Notes under the pieces: model-generated
Told to the model about the DNA's origin: nothing
Seen by the model: only the letters and a program-made list of their open reading frames with translations
Database searches by the model: none
Origin: Cytidiella melzeri
Taxonomy: Eukaryota; Basidiomycota; Agaricomycetes; Polyporales; Irpicaceae
NCBI GenBank assembly: GCA_022592445.1
Contig: JABYQR010000017.1
Location: forward strand, 215,968 to 279,967
Length of the DNA: 64,000 nucleotides
Reading direction: 5' to 3'
Shown here: positions 12,368-24,700 of the stretch, piece by piece
Layout of the letters: every line of letters starts with the position of its first letter
How positions within the stretch are numbered: the first letter of the stretch is position 1
Position numbers and translations under genes: made by a program

Positions 12368-13112
12368 ATGGCTCCCATCGCCTCCATAGATGCTGTCCCG
12401 AATTCCATCTCTTTAGATGAGCACAAGACGATGGTTGCTTCTACGCCTACGTCCTTCAGTGACATCCCGCCGGTATTGAGGCATCAAGAGGAGGATGTGT
12501 CTATTGCCCTTGACCCCCCTCTCGAAGGCTTTAGCGCAGAAGAGTGTGCAAAAGGGACCTTGTATGTGATTGAAAGGCACGTTTCTTCTGCAATGTGTCT
12601 TTCACTAGATTTTTTGAAGAACAAGCCGTGGTACACAGTGCTTTGGTCTACATGGCTGCCTCCGGACGAGGCATCCAAATCGAATACCCTTCCATCACTT
12701 TGCATGCGATCTCCCGCGGCGAAACAGGCCCTTCAATATACTGTCAGCTGGACGAAAGCACTGCTATCCCCGACGGAAATGCAGACGAGGAAGAGACGGC
12801 AGAGATGAGGGAACTCACTATCGTCCCAAAAGAAGCTACAGCTTGTATGTACACGCTCTTCTGAGTCAACGAGATTCAAAATATTCACCGTCAGCTCCAG
12901 TGGAACCTATATTTGAGGCACTATCTGTATGTGCGGCATTACACCCCGACCCAGCGGGCGAAGACGATATGGACGACGACGACGACGCGTTCATAGACGC
13001 AGACGAAAACAGTCCGTTCGAGGCATTCGACGGCGCTGACGGCGAAGAGCTCAGCGAAGTCGGGCGGGTGCGCAACAATTTCATCAATGATAACCGTTTC
13101 GCACCGTACTAG
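12368..13112 (+). CDS. pICln / methylosome subunit (ICln, Lot5-like family)
   Basis: pICln chaperones Sm proteins and links them to the PRMT5 methylosome during snRNP assembly. Start at 12368, with TSFSDIPPVLRHQEEDVSI and AEECAKGTLYVIE in exon 1, matching the PH-like pICln fold. Exon 2 carries ALVYMAASGRGIQIEYPSIT, LHAISRGETGPSIYCQLDES and an acidic loop. The third exon has PVEPIFEALSVCAALHPDPA followed by a long Asp/Glu-rich stretch, typical of the family. The first intron (12577-12638) is best read as GC-AG: it restores VIESALVYM, while no nearby GT donor keeps the frame. The stop at 13110-13112 follows NDNRFAPY. A downstream acidic open frame at 13197-13342 could be an alternative C-terminus. 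Confidence 0.9.
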
Positions 13113-13498
13113 CCGTTGATACGCTTTTTCTCTGTACCGGGGGTATTTTTCTTGTCCTTGTTGTCGCTAGGCTGCGCTTGCACATATAGAAAGCATCATC
13201 TACAACCCCTTCGAAATCCAACAAGACCAAAACTCTGCGGCGCTGAATGGCAACAACGCAGATCACGATGACGGTAGTGAAGATGAACAGGCAGAGGCAA
13301 CTCATGGACAACAGATTAACGGTCGTTCCGCGACAGCAGAGTGATATACAAAAGGGGGGGGGAAACCTGGAAAACTGATGTAATCTACAAAACCATGTAA
13401 CAACTCATTCTGCCTAGTACCTTTACTATCCGACTCGTAGGCACCAAATCTGACAACCTCTTAAGACAACGAAGACTGCGAATTCCCTGAACTAATTA
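13113..13498. other. Intergenic region after pICln, with a possible alternative terminal exon
   Basis: The plus strand from 13197 to 13342 is open in one frame and would encode a Gln/Asn/Asp-rich segment including NPFEIQQDQNSAALNGNN before a TGA. It follows an acceptor-like CACATATAG. It may be an alternative pICln 3' exon or chance. The rest is the 3' flank of pICln and of the nucleoporin gene. Confidence 0.35.
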
Positions 13499-16400
13499 TC
13501 ATTTGCTCCTGACATCGGCTGACAACGTTTTCATCGGTGTGATGGTCGGCACGGGGCCCCAGCTGAAGTTCGAGGGTGGGCTAGCGGTCGCTGTGATAGT
13601 GGCGCCGGAGCTACCAGCAGGTCTTCTGACGGGCTTTGCATGCCTGCTAGATGTCTCTCGCCGACGCAGGCCAGGGTGCTCAGGAGGCGGCGAAGGCGAG
13701 CCAGGAGACATAGTAGCCGGTGCGCCCCATTTTTGGACTCCCAGCCCATCTAATCCTGACGAGTCAGGCGAGGCCGGCGTGTCCCTTGCATCCCACTTGG
13801 CCATAAACACGCTCCGGTCGCTGGATCCAGACGCAATTGCAAGTTTCTGTGGCGAACTGAACTCTATAGCAGGTGCAGAGCTTCCTACCGCTTGTCTGTT
13901 CAAAAGCGGTTCCTTTCGTACACGAAGGAGTGCGCCCTTTAGTCGCTGCGCTGCCCGTTCTGCGTTCAATGCCGCTGCGGTGGTTGCCGCGACATTCGGT
14001 GTTACCGTCGGGGCACGCTTTCCTGGTGTTTCCTTGAGTTCCATGGGTAGGCGTCCCAGCTTGGCAGTTCCGGACTGCGACGATTTGATATTCAGCCTTG
14101 AGACCCGAGCTGCGAGGTGATCGACGTCGCCTTCTTGTTGCGAAATGGCTAGATCAATATTACGATATGTCCTGTTAATGGTATCCAGTGAAGGTGGTCT
14201 ATACCGACAGTTTAGCTCAACGTCGGTAATCGGTTATCAATCAAATAACTTGTACCTTACACCAGGCTTGCCCAGTTTTAGTTGTCCCAACCTCTTCTTG
14301 GATGCATGCATGTGATCCTCAAGCTTCTGAATTCTGTCACGGAGGACCTGTGCAGGAAGTGAGCGATACCCCGGTAGTTCAGAAAAGGAGAGACGTACAC
14401 GAACACCTCTACGGAGGTGTATCTGAGTTTCCAAGTGTTCAGGACCAAGCGACCTTGCCTTCAAGATGTTGGCAAACTCGGCGTCGTCTTTCGCTTTACT
14501 GAATCGCACTACCTCTTCCTTGCGCATCGAAACTGAGTGGACGTGAGTCAATCTACCGTCTAACAAGGTATGGCTATGATTCGCTGCGTACCTTTCAACA
14601 TCGCGGCCTCCAAATCTCGAATCGACTTTGACTGAGTTGCTCTCATCTCCTTCAGATCAACCACAACAGTATTCAGCGATCGCAACAGACGACCAAACTC
14701 CTCTGCGTCGGCTATCCCAAATTTCGTGCTGTCCGCCAAATCCGAGGCTTTGCGAGATACGTTCAACGACTGGTAATGCTCTCCTTTCTTCTTCTCAGCC
14801 TGGACACCGAGCTGTTTCATCTATCGTACAATACATAAGATTAGACGCGTCAGTGGCAAATATAAATAAAAGAGCTGATCTCACCGTTTCGAGCTCTCTG
14901 GCCATTGTGAGCACAAGGTTCGCACATTCCTTCTGCATACCTTCCTCAATCTGCGCGAGTGGGTCGGGCAAGGCACTCGGAGGAGACGAAGTTGGTTTGC
15001 CGAACATACTGGGGTTGACCACCTGCGTCTGTCCAAATGGTGTTGACTGCGATGGAGATGTGACAGGCTTGTTCCAAGAGAACGTAGTACCGGGAGGAGT
15101 GACTGGACTTGATGAGGATGTCGGCTTTTGACCGAAGAAGCCACCTGTAGGAGGGGTAATGAGGCTAGAGGGAGTGCTTGGCGTTATTTGCCCCAAACTG
15201 AAGGCAGGTGCTAAGCCGGGAGACTTCTGACCAAAGAAGCCCGCTGGAGGTGGCGTGAGGACAGGCGTCGATGGCGGGACTTGAGCAGCCGTTGATTGGG
15301 TAGGAGACGCCAACGGGACTTCCTTTGCTGCAGGAGGAGGAGAAGGAGCAGTAGAGGTCGGTGTCAAAACTGGTCTAGCAGGCGGTGCTGCAGGGAATGG
15401 TACACTGAATGAAGCCGCATTCGAGCTCGCAGGAGTCGTCACGCCAAACAAACTATTTGATCCCAGTGTAGTAGGCTGAGCGAAAGCGGAAGCTGTGGAT
15501 CCAGCGGGAGTGATGACGAATGGACTAGGTTTTGGCATCGGAGGCCCAAAGGCGGACAATAGCGGCGGGGTTTTGGGTCGTGAGGATGATGTGTCTGAGG
15601 CAAGATTTGCTTGCGGGGTAGCTGAGGACGCATCAGCTTTTCCAACGTCCGACCGAGGAGGCGGTGACTTGTTTAAGACTTTCGTGTCCTTCAGAGGGGT
15701 GTTCGCTACTGGTCTAATCGTTTTATCGCTGTCGTCGTCGTCTCCAGAGATCGGGGCGCTGGCTAGAGGGGAACTACGTGTGGGTCTGGTAGATGGCCTG
15801 CCTATGCCAAGGCTGAATGGTGAAGTGGAGGGAGTAGTTGGGGTAGGGGAAGCAACCGGAGGAGAAGGCAGCTTATCCGGAGTACCAGGAGGAGTCGTGC
15901 TGACAGCGTCTTCATTCGCAGAAGACGTCGCTTGAGCGAGGGCTGGTGATGCTGTAGGAGATGAAGGAGTCAGATGTATCTCAGGCTCAGGAGGCGTCTC
16001 CCGCTCTTCGGCTGATTGCTCCTTGGTATCCTCTTCAAATTTGACTTGCGGCGGGTCAGGGAGGACGACTTCCTCTAGGTCCTTGTCCTCGTCCTCCTCG
16101 TCCTCCTCGTCCTCCTCGTTATCTTCGTCAACATCCTGGTCTTCCACGTTCTCTTCGTCCTCTTCGTCCTCACTAAAAGACTGCGACAAGAATGATATAG
16201 CATCGTCATCATCCTCAGCGCTCTCGCCGTCCTCATCGTCAGAGGACCCTTCTTCTCGAGCAGCGGAAGAGGCTTCCTGGGACGTGGGCGTCACAGATCT
16301 TGGTGCTGCATGCGAATCATTAGTTGTGAATCGAGGGGCCTTTGAAGCAAGACTATTCACCTTCAGCAGAACTTGCTTTCTGGAGTGGCGCAGTGGTACT

Positions 16401-19400
16401 CAAGGCCCTATCCAGTTGCAGCTCATCAGCGTGAGATTTTGCTACCGGTAGCGCAGTCGACTCTTTCAATACAGACTTATCATCTTTATCTCCTCGAAGA
16501 AGGTCACCGAACGACTTAGTGCCTCCACCGGAGAAAGAGGCAAAGCCGCTGGACCCCGAGAAAGCACTAAATGCGCCGGATGCAGCGACAGGAGGTGTTG
16601 CAGGAGGTGTTGAGGAGGAGCTAAATACAGACTTCCCGAACATGGACGGTCCACCGAGAGGTGACGGCGACCCGAAAGCTGAATTCTTTTCAGGTGTTGT
16701 GCGCGCTGCTCCAAGAGTAGACGTAGAGCCAAACGCTGGCTTGTCAGAACCTTGACCAAGAGGTTTAGGCGTGGAAGGCGTAGAAGGTGTGGAAGAAAAA
16801 GCTGACACAGCACCACCAAAAGCGCTCGCCGTAGGTGTCTTGGGAGGATTGAAGAAAGGTGAAGACGAAGGTTCAGCACTTCCAAGCCCACCGAACGCCC
16901 CGGATCCCGGCTGAACAGGACCAAAGCCGGTTGGATGACTCGTCAGTCCAGCAAACGCACCAGTCGTCGGACCTGGACTGGTCGAGATGAAAGGAGAGGA
17001 CGAAGGGGTAGCAGCGTTACTAATAGACTTGCTCGGCATGCTGGGCTCACTGACCGCGGGTGTAGGTTTAGGAGTTGTAGGCTCACTGCTAGTAAACGCC
17101 GTCGTGGAAGTTGACGTTGAATCCGACTTTGAAATCGTTGTATTTCCTAGAGTATTGCCTTCGCTCACAGTACTGCTGCCAGAACTACCGAATGGAGTGG
17201 TTCCTGCTTGCGCAAAAGCCGCGAACCCGCCTGTGGTAGCCACCGAAGTGTTAACACTTGGACTGTTGAAGGAAGCCGCCGGTTTGGCAGTGCTACCGAA
17301 AGACGATGTCCCGAAACCAGATTGCGCAAAGCTTGATTGACCAAATGCAGATTTGACACCTGGTGCACCAAAGCTTGTTTGACCGAAGCTTGATGTAGAT
17401 GAGGGTTCGGAAGCTCCAAATCCAGAGGCTCCGAATGCAGAGGAGGCTGACTTCGGAGGCTCTGTAGTACTGGGCGTTGCTACACTGAATGTGGATGAAC
17501 CAAACGTCGATGGTCCTTGACTGGCAAATGCTCCAAACCCTCCCGTGGCCGGCTTGATGACACTTGAAGAGCTTTCGATAGAACTAGTAGCACCGAAGCC
17601 AGAGCTGCTCTGATTTGTAGGAGCTGCAAATGTACCAAACACACCGGGCTTTAGAGCTGCAGAATCAGGAGGATTACTCGACCCCCCTAGAGACATTCCG
17701 CCAAATCCACCACCGCCGAAGTCCGCACTGGCCGACATTGGCTCTTCCGAAGTAGATGTAGAGACGGCCATTGGGGAGGGCGGGATAGGACTGATTGGTG
17801 GCTGCATCACGTTCGAGGGAGGTAAGCTGCTCGAACCAAATGCGCTAGTCTGGCCGAACTTGGTGTTACCGCCCAAGGCAAATGCACCGAAGCCGCTAGA
17901 TAGAGATTGCTGTCCTGATGGAGTATTTGAGGATGTACCACCGAAAGCTGCGGGTTGACCAGATGCTCTTCCAGACGAGAAGGCAGTCGATCCAAACGTA
18001 GATGGCTTTCCGAATGCACTCTCTCCAAGGGGAGCACTGCTCGCCTGGCCGAAACCTGGAGTTGGCTGAGTACTCGTGGTAGCAGCGCTAGAAGAGTTCG
18101 ACTGAGCCAACTCGTTTGCCCTGTTTGAAGGCACGGACAGCTGAGTTTCAGGGACTGTGATAGTCTCCATTGCATCTCCTGTAGAGGCCGTCTTGATCAT
18201 GCCAGGATAGGGGGTAGCAAGGGTGTTGAGCACATTCCAAGCCACAACAGTACCGTCGCTAGCATACAGATACATGATTGGAGGAGGGGGCAGCATCGTA
18301 TCTTCGCCAGATACTGTCTTGTGTTTGAATTCCTCGGTGGCAGTCAAATCCAGAGCGAGGCCTATAGGTACAGTATCGTTGGAATCTTGATCCAAAGGTA
18401 CCGAAGGCGTCGATGTTTCTTCAAGCGAAAAATTCGTCCAAGACTCCTGCCCTTCTGCATCGGCAACGCAGCCCAGCAGACCGATGTCAGAAGAAGTACC
18501 ATCTCCAACGAATAGAAGGAACTTTGCGGGCTCCCACTGCTTGAGGACTACGGTGAATGATCCTGGTGGACGAAGACCTGGGAACGGGAGATATGGCGCA
18601 TACAACTTGACCTCAGTGATTGTGTTTGCCTTCGTATCTAGCGATTGCAGAACGTGTAGTTGGTCGGATTCCGCGGTCAACGAGCCGGCAGGAGCATATA
18701 TGCCATAAAAATCTGTATTGGACAACCACGAAAGCCCAATGACACTGTATCCCGTAGCAGAAGAAGGTCTTGGTACCAGAGTTTTAGGCCTAGAGGTGTC
18801 GCTGGGCGAATAAGTGACTATATCGCCACTTTGTAGGCCAATAGCAAGCTGCTTGCCCTTCGGGGACCAGGAAACTTGGAAATGTAGTTAGTGATGTCAT
18901 GCATCCAGAATGCACACCACTTACTGCAGCTAGGAGTAGTCTCCGCAGTACTCCCACTCGTCCAGGCCCCTACCGTTTGTGAATTCTGTATATCCAGCAA
19001 ATCGACACGCTGTCCTGAGGGACCTGGCTCATATAGAACAGCGACTAGGTCTGGTAGATCCGCAGGGTTTGCAGCAATCTCACGTGGTGCGGAACCATTG
19101 GAAGGAGGGAAGACATGACTAGGGGATACCTCCTCAGAACTTTGAGATGCAAGGGTACGAACGTCGTATACGAGGATTGAGCCGGATGTGAGGCCGACGA
19201 CCAGCTTGGATTCGTTTGACGCGAAGTGGATGGCATTTGCAGGTGTGCTTATCGGTACTGTACGTATTGGAGTGAAAGGAATGTCTCCTTCACTACTCGA
19301 CGTTGTAAACGCAGTTCGTAGAGAAGTAAGACTTGCGAAGATGATGTCTTGGAATCGTGAGTTTTCATATCGTATGAGTAGCTAGTTCACGTACTGTGTG

Positions 19401-19685
19401 CACCTGTAGAGCTCCGTGATATAGCAGCAAAGAAACCCGCTTGACTAGCAGCAGCAAAAAGCACAGGTCTACTAGGCAAGGACTCCAATTGTAAGGGAAC
19501 ATCTGACAGTCTGACGCGTGCTTGTTTGTTCAGCAATCGGAGAGCAAGAAACTAACGCGAATGACATTAGTACGGTTGTATAGCAACATGGCTGTTTCAC
19601 GCACGTCAGCTTCTTTGTCCTCGGCCTCCTTCAAGACTCGTTGGACTGGGGCGGAAGGTGGGATTTGTAGTTGACTCATGTTCAT
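13499..19685 (-). CDS. NUP159: FG-nucleoporin of the Nup159/Nup214 type
   Basis: Cytoplasmic-side FG nucleoporin expected to dock the mRNA export helicase Dbp5. The start is taken at 19685 (an in-frame ATG at 19679 is an alternative). N-terminal exons (about 19680-18180) form the beta-propeller, with LALRLLNKQARVRLSDVPLQ and PPPPIMYLYASDGTVVAWNV. From about 18060 to 16550 there is a long Ser/Thr/Pro-rich FG repeat domain with many FG and FGxxSxFG-like units. A 55-nt intron (16306-16360; GTGAAT donor, CTAAT branch site, GCAG acceptor) joins this to an acidic linker (16260-16040) and a second Pro/Ser-rich FG stretch. The C-terminal part (14900-13499) is helical, with RKASDLADSTKFGIADAEEF, VVVDLKEMRATQSKSIRDLE and PSLDTINRTYRNIDLAISQQ, then a disordered basic tail. 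About 1,900 residues in total. Confidence 0.88.
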
Positions 19686-20162
19686 GGCTGTTGGTTGTGC
19701 AAGCTACGCGACCAGAAGTACTGCCCAACGCTTGAAACAGGTCAAGGATGGAGCGGTCGTGGCAGTCTTGTAGAGTCGTCACGAAAGTGGACAGAAAGAA
19801 GGGAGATGTATCAGTATGTGTGAACCGTGACCAGACTTTGGCCCACACTGCAGCCGGTCTTATGTATACCTCGGAGCGCTCAAGGCATGACTTCTCAGTA
19901 TGGAAAGCGTCGGGGCGTTTACCACTGGCAGTATTGAACGGCGCGGCTGGATACTTACTACTACGTTCAAGTTTCCTCCCTTCCACCACTCTTGTCCAAT
20001 GCGTTCTGTGCCCTAAATCGGGTGTGCATGAACTCGTTCACGATCTGTAGAAGGTCTGATGCAGGCGACAACATCCACGACTTTCAATTCCAGGCATGGT
20101 CACAGACCTGAGGATGTAGCACAGGCGGGATCGCAACGCCCAGGTACGACAACTCTGTCCCA
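19686..20162. promoter_or_regulatory. Divergent promoter region, NUP159-like / 5-phosphatase
   Basis: About 480 bp between two divergent start codons. It must carry the promoters of both genes. Frames on the minus strand stay open for part of it but have no recognisable product. Confidence 0.4.
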
Positions 20163-23100
20163 ATGCGAGGCTTCCTACTTGAACGAATGGTCTCATCAGG
20201 CGTAATGGCTCGCTTGCACGGACTGTTCCCTACCAATAATCATGACTCTCAAGCTGAGACAGAAACGGGGAAGGACAGCAGTAGCCAACGGGTACACAAG
20301 ATTAAACCACCGCCTAAGTACCTCAAGATTCGTATGTTGACATGGAATATGCATGACTCGGTACCAAAGGTGAGTATATTGAGATCATCAAGATGTAGCT
20401 TATCTCTTGCCAGGGTGACCTGCAAGACCTCCTCGGCATCGTGCATGACGATGTCAAGGTGGACACCGAACCTGGAGTTCTCCCTGCCTTCCCTCTTGAC
20501 ACCCATCATCCATATCATCTGCTCGTTGTGTAAGTGGAACATAGCTTTATGAACACTCACTTCTCACTCTCATTCAGAGCGGGTCAGGAATGCCCCAGCT
20601 TGTCAGGTAGGTTTGTGCGGTCGGCCACCCATTTGTTACTTGACAATCACCGTAGGAATACCTATGGGACTGGGAGCAGGGTTCAAGTTGAAGGATAAAG
20701 AACGCGAGAGGCTCAAGGAGAAGGATCCTTCCAAAGATAAAGAGAAGGCTGAGCGTCCCCTCCTGTCTTCTCGTCCTAGTGAGCAAAGCAGGGAAGATGA
20801 AGATGAACGGGCTCGACGCCGCTCTCGACACCGCTCTTTGATTCGCCATCATTCCAGCCAAGGACATAGTCATGAGGACGTCTCGCCAGCAAACTTTGAC
20901 TCGTCTTCTCAGCATATCAGCACTCATCATCAGCCGTCTGGGTGGACGTATATGTTGGAAGATTGGTACAGTAAAGGGGTGCCCACCTCCTCCACAAGGG
21001 ATGCCCCGGATGTGTACACGCCTCAGGCTGGCCATGACACTACTTATCTGGAAAATGGCCCTGCATCACTGTCCCCTAAAGCAAAATCTACCGGGGACCT
21101 CAATGCTCGCCTGAACGCGATGCAAAAGGGCCCTTATGAGCTACTGGTGAAAGAGCGAATGATGGGCTTATACCTCGCCGTCTTTGTTCATCGCGACGTA
21201 AAGGAACTTGTAGAAAGTACGTTGTGCGATCTAAGCACCTCTTTGTACTAATAATGTTCCAAGAAACTTCTAGGTCGGCAGTGACAGCCGGCCTCATTGG
21301 CGGAAGAGTAGGTAATAAGGGCGGAGTAGCAGTTAGTCTGAAGATTGCGGGCACCTCGGTACTCCTCATCAATGCTCATCTTGCAGGTGGGTGCACTACC
21401 CATTAATACCATCGAAGAGCCTCGTACTAAGGCGGACGTAGCACACGAGGGTAAAGTGCATCACCGGATTGCCAATTTCGTGAAAATCAAGGTGAGTGTA
21501 GTATCCCAGCCTGTGTTGTGCTTGATCAACAAATATTGTCAGAACGAAGTGACTGTTGATGATTTTCTTGCTGCTGATGATCCTCGGGTCATGGCAGAAG
21601 GTATGTAGATTGCCTTCACTGTCTGCTATAGCTGCATGGACTAACTCTTGCTGATGAAGACCTCACCGACCGTTTCGACTTTACGTTCGTATGTGGCGAC
21701 CTCAACTTTCGCTTGGACATCACTCGTCTTCACGCCGATTGGCTCCTGTCTCAGAGAGGTATGTTTTGTATTCTTAGCGTCGTAGATCTGCAATCACATG
21801 TCATCAGACTATGCGCAAGCTCTTGCCTTCGACCAATTGCGCAAGGTCATGCAGACAAATTCGGCTTTCGCGGGATTTGAGGAAGGACCAATTGATTTCC
21901 CACCCACCTTCAAATATGATGTACCAAGATCCAGACTCCGCAAGAAGCTGTCCCAACGTGTCTCTAAAAAGATATCCGAATACGGACAGTTGCACGAGAA
22001 GTTGCTCAATGAGATCGAAGAAAAGGTACACGAAAACACTCAAGATGATACTGACGAGGAGCCCGAAGCCGATGGGGAGGCAGTGTCATTAGCATCGACC
22101 GTTTGGACCACCAATACTCGACATACAGCGGATGGCGACGACCAAGAGGAGGGCGACGAATATTTTGCCAACACTACTCAGCGCGTGAACGCAGGTACAA
22201 CCAACATTGTCAATGAGGCGAAGGTGCTTTCCTCAGCGGCAGCGCACAGAGCCAAGGCCAAGTGGATATCGCTTATCGCAAAACCGCATTCTCCCCTTCG
22301 TAAATGGCACAAGACGAAGCACGGGCAGAGTAAAGACCGACCGCAGACACCTCTATCACCCTCATCCCTCGCACCGAGTCCTTCGCCGCTCGCCCCAATA
22401 CTTCTGCCCCAGTTCAATGCTGTGACTCTACCCCCTACGCCTGAGCAAGAAGGCATGATAGCATTCAACACTCAGATGAACGATAACTATCTTAAACCTA
22501 GCAAAAGCACCGGGTCGTCCGAACATGTGCGGTCGTCTTCCCCTCAAACAGGAAAGCCTGTCTCTACGAAGACTAATCAGAGCAACGACAAGTCTGATGA
22601 AGAGGAGGAGAAGGGTGGTTACGTCTACGATTCCTCCCACAAGCAACGGGTTCCTAGCTGGTATGTCGAAGATACTTATACACATCCATTTTTGACAGTG
22701 GTTAGGTGTGATCGCATACTGTGGAAGTCTACTCTTGAACCCGATCCTGAAGACGAGGGCGAAGATGATACCGTCACAGCACCTCCAGTACCCCACCGCA
22801 GCAGAATGGGCAGTCTGTTGCAGGCTCTCCGCCCCGCATCCATCCGTGGCCGCAAAGACTCGGCGGCTTCTGTTGACGCATCTGTGCCCACCGTTGGACT
22901 GCTTCAAGACAGCGTATCGTCTTCTCCTGCGTCAGCAGTAGACGACAGCGGTATCCAATATCCAGAACTCCCGTCGTCTCCTCATTCTTATTCCCATCGT
23001 ATCGGGCTACGACACTCCAAATCCACCGACTTCCTTCAAACCCGCGATCGACCTCATTCTTTTCGTACGCGTACTCAGTGGTCGACGGAGGACGAGCCAC

Positions 23101-23465
23101 AGATTCGCTCACGACGAGTCTCGCTGAGCTCTAATGAGCCCTCGTCCCTGACCACATCAAACGCACGCTCTCAAGCCGACACAACAGCTCCTCCTCCCGT
23201 GCCTCCCAAGGACTTCCTTCCGCCACCAGCACCGGTGACCTCGTTATGGAAGAGTCTCAGCTTTCTTCCTTTTCTTCGAGACGGTTCGGCCCATAACACG
23301 CCTCCGGAAATGCCGCCCAGGCCGGTCACAGGGACCTTGCCTCCCCCAAGGAAAGGCGACGTCGTGTGCTTGGGCTATGCTACTTTGGATGATAGACAAA
23401 TGAGACGGCTGGAGGGTCGGAGTGATCATCGACCAGTCATCGGATCTTACGCGCTTTATATCTGA
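20163..23465 (+). CDS. Inositol-polyphosphate 5-phosphatase (IPPc domain) with large insertions
   Basis: Mg-dependent phosphatase expected to remove the 5-phosphate of phosphoinositides or soluble inositol phosphates. The sequence shows the whole IPPc motif set in order: KIRMLTWNMHD, GQECPS, GGRVGNKGGVAVSLKIAGTS, LLINAHLA joined to ADVAHEGKVHHRIANF, VCGDLNFRLD, FPPTFKYD, PSW with RCDRILWKS, and a terminal SDHRPVIGSYAL just before the stop. About seven short introns. Unlike textbook family members, the catalytic core is split by three low-complexity insertions: a charged segment after GQECPS, about 240 residues between FKYD and PSW (21920-22640), and about 230 residues between CDRILW and SDHRP (22730-23410). 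The proline-rich parts (for example TAPPPVPPKDFLPPPAP) could bind SH3 domains; the next gene encodes an SH3 protein, but no link is shown. Not recognisable as OCRL or synaptojanin because no Sac or RhoGAP domain is present. Confidence 0.9.
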
Positions 23466-23752
23466 ACTGGAGGACTTTACCTGACATCAGTTTTCACACA
23501 CAGTAATCTAGGACGTTACAACACTAATTCCAAGGTCCGGTAGACTGTACCTTCATTATCTGTAGCTTATAGTAGACACGCAGAACAGCGATATCTCCAC
23601 TGCGCAGTTTCTCCAGCGTTTAATACACGTGACAAGAGGCTGATGCTGTGCGCGAAGCCAGAGAACATCGATATCGTCCGAGTTGCTACAGCTGGTGTTC
23701 AGCATTCTACATTCCACTGCTCTCATTCACCCCCGCATTTATAACACTAGCA

Positions 23753-24700
23753 ATGTCTCAAGACCCTCAAGCAAGAGTACTCCTTGATCACATCTTTTCG
23801 CAGACTCAGGCCAATATCTCGTTTCTTGCTGCTCAGAACTACATCTCTGGGCCAGAGGCCGCAGATATCATCACACGTCTCAGCTCTGCGCATAGCAGGG
23901 CCGGCAATGTAGACTCAGGGATTGCAAATAGCATGCAAGCACTGGTACTTGCTCCGAGTGCTGCCGCCCCACCACATCCTTCACGTCGGAACGTGCCACC
24001 TGCACCTCAATCTCGTTCAAACCAAGCTAGGGGTGTCTGGGGCTACAACGAGGATGGAAGGGTGCGTGTCCGGATACTTGATTTAATAGGGCCTGCTCAT
24101 CATGCGTTCCACAGGAACCGAATGATTTATCATTCAGTACAGGGGAGATTATTGAGATTATAGAGGAGAATAATGCAGACTGGTGGACAGGAAAGTGCAG
24201 GGGCCGTCAAGGCCTTTTCCCCTCCAATCATGTCGAAAAGTTGTCTCCCGCATCTCCCTCAATCCCTTCGTCTGGCCCTCCAGTCAACATTCCCGCCCCT
24301 TACTCACAACCGCCTGCTGGTCCACCACAACCTTCTGGTCCCCTCGGTGGATATCGCAACGAAAGGCCTGTGTACAAGCCGTTTGGAGCCACGTACCAGG
24401 CGGTTGATCAGCCTCCTCCGGCTAACGCACCTGTCGCAAACTCTGTCGGTCTTCAACAAGCACCGGAGCCAAAGAAGAGTCGATTCGGTGGGCTGGGAAA
24501 TACGGTGCGTAGTGACTAGTGTCGGCCACAGTATCTCGACTGATCACGATCGGCTTGGACAGATGGCAAATTCTGCTGCAGGCGGTGTGGGCTTTGGCGC
24601 TGGTAAGTGCGATGCCGGAACATGCGTGGATTTACGAAACATGACTGATCTGTTTTCAGGCGCTGCTATTGGCAGTGGCATCGTCAATGCTATATTCTAA
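23753..24700 (+). CDS. SH3-domain protein resembling Lsb1/Pin3
   Basis: The start at 23753 gives MSQDPQARVLLDHIFSQTQA and a helical segment with FLAAQNYISGPEAADIITRL, like the N-terminus of the yeast Lsb1/Pin3 proteins, which bind the WASP homologue Las17 and restrain actin assembly. After a Pro/Ser linker, the SH3 domain runs over an intron: RGVWGYNEDGR, then NDLSFSTGEIIEIIEENNAD, WWTGKCRGRQGLFPSNHVEK, with the WW and the PSNHV signature in place. The C-terminal region is Pro/Gln-rich with YKPFGATYQAVDQPPP, and ends in a glycine-rich tail read over two small introns (GVGFGAG, then AAIGSGIVNAIF). About 250 residues. An upstream in-frame codon at 23648 is less likely because the intervening sequence resembles leader. 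Confidence 0.85.

Noticed and set aside
15495..16451. Long plus-strand open frames opposite the nucleoporin
   Set aside because: They are antisense shadows of the FG and acidic repeats, whose codon bias keeps the opposite strand open.
22428..22907. Minus-strand frame of 159 codons opposite the 5-phosphatase
   Set aside because: The plus strand carries the conserved IPPc motifs and the frame is a shadow.
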